Shown here: in pieces, positions 25,134 through 37,700 of the stretch
Numbering within the stretch: position 1 is the stretch's first letter
How the letters are laid out: each line of letters begins with the position of its first letter
Source of the DNA: Arbacia lixula
Lineage: Eukaryota > Echinodermata > Echinoidea > Arbacioida > Arbaciidae
Length of the DNA stretch: 64,000 bases
Assembly (NCBI GenBank): GCA_963669155.1
Contig: OZ022576.1
Location: 29,417,938 to 29,481,937, forward strand
Direction: 5' to 3'
The notes under the pieces: model-generated
Seen by the model: only the letters and a program-made list of their open reading frames with translations
Database searches by the model: none
What the model was told of the DNA's origin: nothing
Made by a program: the position numbers and the translations under genes

Positions 25134-25172
<39 letters not shown>
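25134..25172. repeat. (CA)n microsatellite
   Basis: A pure CA run, 42 bp upstream of the H2A fragment in its sense direction. Confidence 0.95.
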
Positions 25173-25175
<3 letters not shown>

Positions 25176-27904
25176 CTCTAATATCACATTCCTTTCTCTC
25201 CAGATACCAATGCAGCAACAGTCTGATTTGAGACATACATTCAGACAGCATAACCACTTGAAAAATGACAAAGAGTTCATGACAAAGAGCTGAAATAATA
25301 CTTAATACTAAATGAGAACAAATGAGGCAGAATAGAATTTCATCATTTTTTTTTGTATTCAAAATTGTGCATTTCATACAAAATATTCAAACAAATACTT
25401 ATGGTGCCACATAATAGCACAGCATCTGTTTATATACCAGCAAGTCTGAACAAGCATAATCACATGAAGTACAGTGAAACCTATATAAGAAATCACCTGT
25501 ATAGAAAGATCACCTGTCTAGAAAGACCACATTTGTTGTTTCCACTGAACAGCGTTTCTCATCCAAACCTGAAACAAACTAACCTGCAGTTACATACCCT
25601 ACACGTCACCTGCGTATCAAGACCACATGTATTGTCTTCATATACAGGATTCACCCCACAACCTACATGAGGTGACACTTTTGCAATCATCACATGTGCT
25701 TTTCAGGCAGGGGAGAAGTTAAGTCCAAGACAGTCATTATTGACTTGCTCCAGCATATCTCTACAAAGTAAACACATACTTTGAAAAGCATGCATGCATG
25801 TACACGTGTTTAACAACCTTGCTCCAAAGATGTATATATTTGGTTGGAGCACCAATGAGAGACACATGTCAACGACATATTGTAGAATAAGGAAAGCATA
25901 CAGGAATTATCTAAAAGTGAAGATATTTCTTCGGAACACCAATTTGTTTCTTATCCCAATCTATGAATAGACCATGGAGTCCATCACAAAGTATACATCT
26001 ACACTAATGAGTCCTAAAAATAAACATGGAGGACCAAGGTATTTAATCTCTTCCTATGCTGGCGCGGCCAACTGTATATTTCACATACACTAATATTGAA
26101 AACTGATTTGTAAGTTTTGTTCACCAAAGTGTACAACATGATTCTCTAAAAAATCACACTGCCATCACATTGCCCTTTTATATCCATGTAAATTAGTTTG
26201 AAGCACAATTTCCTTATTTACACATGGCTGATTGAGGCACATGTACCATTTTGTAGCAGAGACACTTTGTGCAGTTAAGCATATTTGCATAATAACCATT
26301 CAAAGACATAATAGCCCTTTTGCAGGTCAATATTTTTTTTGCTAAAAAACATGGAAAATGGAAGAAAACACTGTGTAAGAACCTCCCTCATAATACCAGA
26401 ACTGGAAGCCGACTTTGAGCGGAATAACATTGATCTTCAGATTTCGAGTAGGTTTTGGACGGAGACCACAATCAGCGGTTCTTCCCCCAAACTGTCCGCA
26501 CAGAGGTCAGTGATTGAGCTCCATACCACTAGCAGCTGCACTACAGTATATGACTGTAGACTATGGCCGCTACATTTAAAACAAGCAAAGATAGTTTTTC
26601 ACTTTTCCTGAAAATGTCTGTAAAGCTGTGACTGAGATTTTGTACATGTTATTGTTACCATACTGCTGAACCATGCCAAGTTTCATGACTTTTGTAAAAG
26701 GGTTACCACGTCTTAAGCCCCTTCTGTTACATACCAAGTGCCACTTGAGGCTTGTCTGTGTTATACCAGAATGCCTTAATGGCGCATAAAGGGTTCAACA
26801 GCCATGCGTTGCTATCTAATGTGAAGCAACTCTCTCCTTCCTTTCAATTACCATGCAGGATTCAAGCATGGATCTCACGGAACAAACCATTGGTATACAA
26901 ACTCATAAGGGAATGACAAAGACTCCCATTCCACTTGACACACATATGTTGATCAATGGGGCAACATAAACAGGATCTTGCAAATCATTTCAATCTATTG
27001 TAGCACGTTATCATTGATTTGCTTCCCATCATGAACTTCCCATACATTGTAATGCTTGCTCGCCACATTGCATATGAAGCTCGTACGTAGCTCGTTTGGC
27101 GCTCACTCCAATTGGTTTTGTTGCATTTCACTGCGTGTTTGTCTACATGAACAAGATAATTCCAGACAAACAATCACAGTGCTAGCGAGCTAAAGTGAGC
27201 GGCAACCAGCAACAACGAGCTAAAGCAAATGGCTCACCAGATAAATTTGCAGCAATGCGACCTGCGCACGAGCTAAGCTCGCAGCACAGTGAGCCGCGCT
27301 TGAACTAAGGTCACAGGACAGCAAGTGGCAATCGCAACGATTTGCGTTGATGGGAATAACATAAATGCTATTTATATTACGCACTCAATCCACCATATGA
27401 TTGTAGTCTCCCTTTCCATGCACAGTGAGAGTCAGAACATGGAGAAACTCAATTTCCCAGCTTCACAGCTGACTAACAATGTAATTCATATCTCCTAGAA
27501 TCCAAGCCACAGACTCACAATGCTTCATAGTAGTAAAAAGAGCTTCCTTTCAGCACTTGATATCACCTCGAGTTGCCATGACATATTTCATATATTGTTT
27601 TAAAACATTCAACTTTAGAGGTGGTTTGGTATCTTCAGATGATAATGGTCAAGAGAAGTTAAAAACACATACAGAAACGTTTGAAAGAAACACAATATTT
27701 AAACTTAAACAGGAGGGAAATTTTCAACACAATTGTTTTTCTCCAAGATATACCTCATGACATGTATACATGTAAACCGATATACCATATTGGATTTGCC
27801 ATGATTACATTGGTTCCAACATATTTTAGTACTTGACATTAATAATTCCTTACTTTATCTATTTAATAAGAGAACCGGGTATTCCCAGTTCCTAAGTTTA
27901 CTAC
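25173..27904. other. Intergenic, repeat-like sequence
   Basis: No gene is recognised. At about 25470-25660 the words GAAACCTATATAAGAAATCA and repeated GAAAGACCAC/AAGACCAC resemble a dispersed invertebrate repeat. At about 27030-27355 two ends share TTCCCAT...TTGC...GCC in inverted order around GAGCTAAGCTCG-rich sequence and may be a degenerate inverted-repeat element. Both readings are tentative. Confidence 0.35.
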
Positions 27905-28272
27905 CCAGAAATGGGAGCCGGGTATACCTTACGGCCGAAGCTTGCTTTTAACTCTGCTTCAAACACGCTTTCATAATATTTCAATGTTGTTGATATGTGC
28001 AATCAGCAGTTCAATTGTTGAGCTACAGTTCAAGGTCATATATGAGGAACTTCTTTGGAGAAAACTTGTTTAAGAGGGATTTTACTAAACATTGTACATC
28101 TGTCTCTGAAGGAAGTCGTTTTACCACAGTATACGTTGCATGCATAGCAGCATGTTTTTAGTAACATTGCAAAATATCCAGTGCACACAATGGCAGTACT
28201 CGTGAGCAACCAGGTATGATCGATATTCACCCTTTGTTTATTAATAGTGCGCACATGCACGGTACACAGGTA
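27905..28272 (+). repeat. Dispersed repeat, copy 1 of 2
   Basis: About 360 bp is shared in the same orientation with 29520-29865. Shared words include AATGTTGTTGATA, CATGTTTTTAGTAACA, ATCGATATTCAC and GTACACAGGT, in the same order and spacing. Divergence is moderate and there are small indels. No coding potential is seen. Copy 1 lies just 3' of ISY1; copy 2 lies in an ISY1 intron. Confidence 0.8.
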
Positions 28273-28716
28273 CAGTGGCTGGGTAGCCCCAAATAATCTT
28301 GTTTCTAGCTGCGATCGCTAGTCTAAATATTTGCTACTGTAGCATATGGCTTAAATTCATAACCATCGTTTTCAATGGCCTGCTTGGTAACGTGTATGCC
28401 AGGATAGATAGAGCCATACACCACTTGCCTACTCTCAACACTGTGTCCTCTCACCACTTTCCTCTCTGCCATAGACTTATAGTCTGTTCTGGAATGTACA
28501 AAGACATAAATGTGACTTGAAGACTGTACAGGATAATTTCCATCAGTCCTCACATGATACAATAAATAGACATTCAATACATCGTCTGCCCTCCAATAGC
28601 TTCCTAAAGCATACAAACATCAGAACAGATGATACAACTGTTGGTATCATAGTTGCAACTCCAACCACCATAATAAAATGCCTTCCAGAGTCTGTGAAAG
28701 TCTTTTCCGTGAGCTC

Positions 28717-31700
28717 TCATAAGCCCATCAACGTCTTGGCTTCACTGCCTTGCAGCTGTAATGTCTCGCTGGCATATTTTTCCAGTAATTCCATCTTCTT
28801 TCTTTTCAGCAGGGCTTGCTCGACCTGGAATAGACAAGACATACAAACAAATGAAGCCATTAGGATATAATGTAAACTTAAACAAAGACTTACGGTTTGC
28901 AGCTGACAACTGGCTCACAATTCTGGGAATAATTATGTAATATGTAAGAATGAAATATAAATTACCATAGTTTATCAAATTTAATATCTGTACAAAATGA
29001 ACTGAACAGTCTCTCCCTGTATCATACAGACTCTGATCAATAATATTTCTCATAATATTTACAGTATTTATCATAATTTCTTAATTCCAATGATGCATAC
29101 TGTATATACTTGTATGTTGTCGGGACCACAATGTAAGAAGTCTTAAATGAACTAGTCATCCTGAATAAAGATGTTGAATAAATATATAAATCACTCATTA
29201 CATGCAGTACTGCTGGTAATGTCCATGATATAATTTACTGGATTAATTCAGACCTGATAAGGTGGTGCCAACAACCTTATTGTCCAAAGTATCTTTTACT
29301 TCGCACATCTCATTTCCACAATGAACATTGATGTCAAACCAGGTTATATCAAATATCTACGCTCACCTCTTTTTGTGTAGGGACTGGCACGTGAGCAACA
29401 TATCTGGGCTGACCATCAATCAACTCCACTTCCTTCTCGTCCATTTCTTCATCCTCAGACTGCACACAAAGATAAAAAGGCAATCACAGCAAAAATAAAA
29501 CATTGTTAACCCATTTATGACAGGAACCGGCCTAAGCTTGTTTTAAGTCTGTTTCAAGTACTTTTTTTTTATTATATTTGAATGTTGTTGATACATGTAT
29601 CTGCAATGAGTAGTTCAAGTATTTAGCTACAGTTCAAGATATTTGTGAACTTGTTTCAGAAGGATTTCACGAAACATTGTATATCCGTCTCTGAAGCAAG
29701 TCTTTATACCACAGTACACACTGCATGCACTAGTGACATGTTTTTAGTAACAATGCAAAATCTCCAGTGGACACACAATGGCAATGCTTGCAAGCAACCT
29801 GTTACTATCGATATTCACTTGTTGTTGATCTATAGTGTACACATGCACAGTACACAGGTTAAGGTACATCAAACCTCATTTTCACCATTGAATTTCAGCA
29901 ATGGTGTCTCCAGTATTACGTAAGAGATTTTTAGCAACAGGATAAGCTCATTAGGCAGAAAATGGCTCCATAGTTTTAATTTATACAGACTGCAGGCTCA
30001 GTGCCCGAGTGACTCGCTATTTGAAGTGCACAACCTGTTACGCTTACATCTACTGGCAGCCGTTTTCGCATGTTCTTCTCCAATGTTATTATCCTTCAGT
30101 AGCTGTTTTCTCCTTGTTTACTAGCTGCTTGTCATCACTTCAAAGCCATTTTCATGCCTTTTAATGCATGGAATAAATCAATTGATTTCATTGAAATGGT
30201 GTTTTTTAAATTGACATGAGGTGTGTGTAAATATGTGGCACACCTTATAATTTAGGGAAACAGTGGTCTTGCTTTCTAACATCCATTTTTGCCTGCCTTT
30301 TTGCAGCTGTTCAAAACAATGATTTTGTTTTTGTTCATCTATTGTTCGTAATAATATCAATGACTATAACAGTGAGAGTGGCTCATTGTGCAGTGAGGTG
30401 GTACTAAGACAACTTAAATGGTCTTGAACTACTACAGGTACTGGTAGGACCACTCATTCCTTACCTCCGAGCCTGGCTGGACAGCATAGATGTCCTCCTC
30501 TTCTTTCTCTTCTCCAGACACACCTTCCAAAAGACCTGCTTCTTTCTTGCTAGTCCACTCACTCACAGCAGCTGCAATTACTGCAAACAATATGGGACAT
30601 TGATTAATTTTAACTTAAATTGCACACGTAATGAAAGGGCATTTGCATATCTTCACTCGACTTGATGTAGCCTGTGCTCATAACCAGAAGCCAACTACTA
30701 ATCTGCTCACTTCTTCCGCACTTTTGGTTGCTGTTTTAGTCAGTCTGTCATGGTCATAAAGCTGAAGTGATGTACATGCAGATGATACTGGACCACTGTT
30801 CAACTGATTTAATCATGGTTTTGGGAAGTGGGTCTGCAGTTTGGCCAGTTTTGTGTCCGTCTTTTCTAGGTGAAGAGGAGTTGCGGCCGACCATTAGTGT
30901 TTGATGGTAGGATATGCTGTGGGATGTTTTTAATTATTGAACAATCAATCATATTACTAAAAGGAGCAACAGCAAAATTATGATCATACTACCTATTGTT
31001 TCTCCCCAAAATAAATTACTGTCCTCCTGGGTACCCATAAATACACATAAGCAAGTTCAAGTTCCTGCATGGTCATGTTTCCCTCTGCTTATATTTCTAA
31101 CAGATTGATCGATCAAACTTATTATTACAGAGAATAAGAGCATAACAAGGAGTATATCAGCTGTTGTCTTTCCGCAGAACATTTAATTTCTTTGAATAAC
31201 CAGACGTCCCAGTTGACTCACTACTCACAGTCTTTTTCATGCTCCATCTCAAGAGGCACCAGCACCCCATCATCCTCATCCCTGTAACCATAGTAATCAG
31301 CATCAATCCGCTTCATCAGCTCTGCCCTGGTCTTTCGAGGTGGAGGGGGAGCTGGAATGGCAAAGAGTGGAATGGAAGGATATACATAATACTTTTATTC
31401 ATACTGGTAGACTTCTTTTTATTTCTCAGGATACTTTCATGATTGTTTCAGATAAACAATTTCGATATCATATTTTGCTATCTCTGTTAGAAACAAGGCA
31501 TTAGCAATATTGTGTCTCGCCCACTTGCGAAAATAACCAGAAATATCGCGATCTCCGTTGCTACGCAAAAGAATTGTATCCCTGGCTGATTGTGAAATAT
31601 CTGCCATAGAATGTAACAAGAGTCTTGCAAGTAAACTTTAATGTATGACCTCAAATGACCTTTGACCTTATCATGTGACCTCTTACAGCACAATAACATG

Positions 31701-34700
31701 CAGGTGCCCCCAGTGCATCCATCAGCCAAGTTTGATTGCCATTGTAGCAACATGTGATGAGTTATGTGTGATAAGAGAGTCTTGCAAGTAAACTGTAACG
31801 TATGATCTTAAATGACCTTTGACCTTATCCTGTGACCTCCAACAGTACCATAACATGAAGGTACCCCCAGTGCATCTATGACCCAAGTTAGGTTGTAATC
31901 CAAGCAACCTATGTGAAGTTATTTGTCAAAAGAGAGTCTTGCAGGTAAACTTTAACGTATGACCTCAAATGACCTTTGACCTTATCCTGTGACCTCCAAC
32001 AGCACCATAACATGAAGGTACCCCCAGTGCATCTATGACCCAAGTTAGGTTGTAATCCAAGCAACCTACGTGAAGTTATTTGTCAAAAGAGAGTCTTGCA
32101 GGTAAACTTTAACGTATGACCTCAAATGACCTTTCACCTTATCCTGTGACCTCCAACGGTACCATAACATGAAGGTACCCCCAGTGCATCTATGACCCAA
32201 GTTAGGTTGTAATCCAAGCAACCCATGTGAAGTTATTTGTCAAAAGAGAGTCTTGCAGGTAAACTTTAACGTATGACCTCAAATGACCTTTGACCTTATC
32301 CTGCGACCTCCAACTGTACCATAACATGAAGGTATCCCCAGTGCATCTATGACCCAAGTTAGGTTGTAATCCAAGCAACCCATGTGAAGTTATTTGTCAA
32401 AAGAGAGTCTTGCAGGTAAACTTTAACGTATGACCTCAAATGACCTTTCACCTTATCCTGTGACCTCCAACGGTACCATAACATGAAGGTACCCCCAGTG
32501 CATCTATGACCCAAGTTAGGTTGTAATCCAAGCAACCCATGTGAAGTTATTTGTCAAAAGAGAGTCTTGCAGGTAAACTTTAACGTATGACCTCAAATGA
32601 CCTTTGACCTTATCCTGCGACCTCCAACTGTACCATAACATGAAGGTATCCCCAGTGCATCTATGACCCAAGTTAGGTTGTAATCCAAGCAACCCATGTG
32701 AAGTTATTTGTCAAAAGAGAGTCTTGCAGGTAAACTTTAACGTATGACCTCAAATGACCTTTCACCTTATCCTGTGACCTCCAACGGTACCATAACATGA
32801 AGGTACCCCCAGTGCATCTATGACCCAAGTTAGGTTGTAATCCAAGCAACCCATGTGAAGTTATTTGTCAAAAGAGAGTCTTGCAGGTAAACTTTAACGT
32901 ATGACCTCAAATGACCTTTCACCTTATCCTGTGACCTCCAACGGTACCATAACATGAAGGTACCCCCAGTGCATCTATGACCCAAGTTAGGTTGTAATCC
33001 AAGCAGCCTATGTGAAGTTATTTGTCAAAAGAGAGTCTTGCAGGTAAACTTTAACATAGAAAAAGAGAGTCTTGCACATACTCTTTAATATATGACCTCA
33101 AATGACCTTTGACATCATCACATGACCTCTGACAACACCATAACATGAAGATACCCCTAGTGCTTCTATCAACCAAGTGTGGCTGCCATTGCTGTAACAG
33201 TTGCCAAGTTATGGATCATAAGAGAGTCTTGCAGGTAAACTTTAACATTTGTGACGGACGACGGACGACGGACGGACGCCATTTGGATCCCTTAGTCTCG
33301 CCTTCACCTCCGGTGGGCGAGACAAAAAGCAAAAGGGGATGGTCTGTATGTTGAATTGGGAATATTCTTTGCAAACTCCCCAACAGCTCAAGTAACTTCA
33401 ACCTTTAGAGGACATACAAAACAAATGTAAGAATGCTGACTATAAAATTTTCCAATTTCTGAATAATTTGTAACTCTGACTAGAATAGTTCTAAACACAA
33501 TGGATAAGGTATAGTCCAACTTGGAGATGAACTTGCTGAAACGCACGAGAAATACATTCTAGGGAGTGGTATCTCGTTACAGAAGGACTGTGCATTTGTG
33601 ACTGTGCATGTATCTGAGGGTAGTTTTGAAATTATGTGCTCTCACGTTCTTGTTCAAAGAGTTCTCTCACTCCAGGCAGGTCCTTGGCCGCACCGAAATA
33701 CTTGTAACCTCGATTTCCTGGCACTTCTTTGCCCTCTTGGTCCAACATCTTGGGCCCAACTTTCTGCATTTTGTTAAGAAAATAGAAGGAGAGGGGAAGA
33801 TAGAGAGGTAGGTGGCGTGAGAGGGATAGAGTAAGATTTAGAGAGAGACAGTGAGAGAGAATTGGAAAGAGCAAGAGATAAGAAAATAGGGAGAGAGAGA
33901 GAGATGAGAGGTGGGGGAGATATGGACAGACAATGAAGGAGAGAGACACGGAAATGGCCAAATTGTGTGAATCTCATTTTCTCAGCCAGAACGCCTTCTC
34001 ATTGTTTAGCCAATATTCTAGTTTATGCCTCTCAGTATGAAATATGAATTAAACGGATTCAATAAAGAAAGATGTTTGAAAAAGCTTTGTACAGAGAATT
34101 GCATTTTAACAGATGAATCTCCCTGAAAGTCTCAACTCAACTCTCTGAATGCAGCTACACGCATAATCAGATTTATTTTTCATATCTTGTACATAGTCAG
34201 ATAATAACAATCATGATCACATTGATAATAAACAGAAGCTCTGTGGCCATTGTGAGTCATCATCTTCTGTACATGTTCTCAAGTTTGAAAGACAGTGACT
34301 TCCATTCATGCATCTGAATGAAAGTCACTCAGAATGTTGTTTTCATTTGTTTTTAAGTGCCTGTACCATACTGCATTTACTGTTTAAGCCTTTATTTTTG
34401 CATACAGATATTTACGTGAATGATGGACTTGCAGACATTTTCGCGGGGTTGTTGTTCTTGTGATTGACACCCAGTGTTAGCACTTTATAATGCATATGCT
34501 GCTCCTAGGCCCGCTTTAATGCAAATGTGGAAAAAACACAACTATATGTTCACATATGTTATCGTGACGCTTGATTGAGCGCTGCCATATGCGCTAGCTA
34601 GACCTCATGTGCCACCTGGAGTATGTACCCGTACCACATCGTGAGACAAGTGCAGCAACCCATGGCAAATTTTTTTCTGCATTTGCTACAAAGTTGCAAG

Positions 34701-37700
34701 ATAGCATTATTTTGTAATGATTTGAATGAATGAAACCTGTGTTCATACGATTTACTAGCTTTATAGCATGCACTGTGGCGTGCAGTAACTGTGTTAAGAT
34801 TAGCTATGGAGCGGGGTATGCCTAGCTGTGAGCCAAGGTGCATGTGCTTAGCGTATGCATGAGTACACTGATTTCGACAGGTAAATGCATTCAAGATTAT
34901 ATGCCAATATTTTTGCATGCTTCTAAAATTGCGACCCTACTACGATCTGCAAAATTCATGAAAAAAAAAACTATAACAGCTTATATAGCAACATGGATGT
35001 GCAATTGTCGTTTTATACTAACAATGGAAACTACCATGACAGCAGCCAATGAGTTCTTGTGCAACTCATCTGCTGCCATGGTAGGAACCATCAAATATAA
35101 TCAACAATCCTCCCTATCGCATAATCTCCAAATCTGAACGCGCGTGGCACTCTAATTTCTTTACCTTCAAGTCTTGGGATATGAACTTCCATTTCACGAA
35201 CACAATACTGCCCGAACTACAGCCATCAACGTCTCTGCTGTGTCTTTTCATTCTTTCATTAGTCCATCCACAATCAATGTTAAGGTAGGCAAAAACATCA
35301 CCTTGAGTGATTGGTGGTATTTTTTTTTTCAAGTCCTTCGTCCATATAACAACTGTTCCATTTTAATACTACAAGGCCTATGAGGGTTGAAATTACAGAT
35401 TCTGTGCGTGATTGCGTGAATTGAATACGTACCAAACTCTTACCGGAAGTATACGTCCTAAGAGCAATCGATCAGATATCAGTATCGCGAGGTGATATTG
35501 CTTGATATCGGCTATATACGATATGAAGAATTATCAAAGCCCTATAAGTAAGATGGTCCTGTCACCCTAGGTTCATTTAGGATGCTCCAAATCTTATTCC
35601 CATGGTTCATCCTTGAATTCTTGATGTGCCATTGGTGCATTTTTGTACACGTAATACACACAAATCCCATTGAGCCAGAAATTGCCTGGCACACAAAGGG
35701 TGAGACATACCCTGTAGTCTGGACCCCCAAGCTCCATTATCCTCGCCTCCCAATGACTCTTCTCTCGCAGTAGCTTGTTGATGTCATCATTCAGGTCACG
35801 GATCTTGAACTCTCCAAGACCAGCTGAACAGAACAGATAATAGTAGCAATAATGAAGGTATTACATAATATTAATGATAGCATTACACATTTTTTTTTTA
35901 TTTCCTTGACTCTCATCATTCTTGACTCATAATTGATGAGTATGATACATACACTCAGAGAAGTGTTAGACAAGCATGCACCAAGGGTAGTAAAAAATGT
36001 GGTCCTGAGACCTAAGGTGCCTTGGTTAAATGATAGCATATTGGAGAAAAAACGGAAAAAGAGGAAAGTTGAGAAGCGTTGTTCAAAGACGAGAACAGAT
36101 GAAGACTGGAAAGAATACAAGTCAGCTAGAAACGCTTATTCTTTCCATTTGTATGAAGCACGCAAAGCCCATCACATAGTGTTGGTGTCTGAAAATAAAG
36201 AAAATCCAAAAACACTGTTTAATGTCGTGAAAGGTCTGTTAAACATGTCTAACAAACAGCCAGTTATACCAAATAATGTTGATAGTAAAACCTTTGTCAA
36301 TAGCTTAGGGAATTACTTCTTGGATAAAGTTCAGAAAATTCATGATGATATTGAATCCAAAATCAGTAATGTTAACAAATTAATCACTGACGAAATCTCT
36401 CTTGATAAAGAAATTGCAGTTCTCACAGATTTTAAAGAATTGTCTGAACATGATGTTAAAATCTTGATCATGAAGCTCAGTAAAAAATCCTGTCCATTGG
36501 ACCCAATGCCCACAAAAATGCTTATGCAATATTTGGATGTATTATTACCTGTCATAACCTCCGTGATCAATACATCTCTGTCAACAGGGCAGTTTCCTGC
36601 TCTGTGGAAAGTTGCACTTGTTAAACCGCTGTTGAAAAAGTCAGGTATTGGTACAGAATTTTGCAATCTGCAATCTGCTACCCAACAAATCCTTGAGCAC
36701 ATTGATTCTCACTCACTCTTGCCAATCAACCAATCAGCCTACCGAAAATTTCATAGCACTGAAACAGCACTCCTAAGAATCAAAAGTGATCTTCTAATGT
36801 CAATGGATGACCAGAAGATTAGTATACTGCTCTGTATTGATTTGACCGGCGCTTTTGACACAATTGACCATTTGTCTCTGTTACAAACTTTAAAAAGTCA
36901 TTTTGGGATAAATGGTACAGTTTTTGCTTGGATCGAATCTTACTTGGCTGATAGAAAACAGACGGTTGAAATGAATAATATTGAGTCAGATGTGTTCAAG
37001 GTACCTTTTGGTGTCCCTCAAGGGTCATGTCTAGGACCCTTACTTTTTACATTGTATACAAGCAGACTCCTCACAAATATTGAAAAGGAGTTCCCCATTA
37101 TTACTTGTCACTGCTACGCAGATGACACCCAAATATATTTGTCATTCTGTCCTAACACACCAAATGAAGACTACTGTATCAGTGTGTTAGAAATATGCAT
37201 TGAGTACATCAGAGCCTGGATGTTGCAAAACAAATTGATGTTGAATGATAAGAAAACAGAGCTGTTAGTCACTGGTACTCCACGTCAAGTATCCAAGTTT
37301 CGGACAAATGGTATATCAGTACGTGGCACGGTTATAAAACCGTCCCATAGCGTAAGAAACCTAGGAGTCTTATTCGATACCCATTTGAGCATGGATTCAC
37401 AAATTACTAGTGTATGCAAATCAGCATATTACATGATTTATAATCTGAGGCGCATTCGTAAATATTTCGATCAAGATACCGGTAGCATGAAAAGTGTAGT
37501 TCACGCATGCATTACGAGTAAATTAGATTACTGTAATAGTGTACTGTACGGATTACCAGGCTCACAGATAGTAATGTTACAGCGGGTTCAAAATACATGT
37601 GCAAGATTGATTTGTAATCTTCCAAAATTTGCCCATGTTACACCATTGTTAAGAGACTTGCACTGGCTGCCCGTACGCCAAAGAATTGAATTCAAGATGT

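Noticed and set aside
27181..27310. tRNA-like GCGAGCT-rich segment
   Set aside because: I could not form a cloverleaf with a T-arm GTTCRA box. The repeated GAGCTAA words fit a degenerate repeat better.
31621..33240. CRISPR-like regular spacing
   Set aside because: The period is exact, but the whole 157-bp unit is repeated with no unique spacers, and the setting is a eukaryotic intron. It is a minisatellite.
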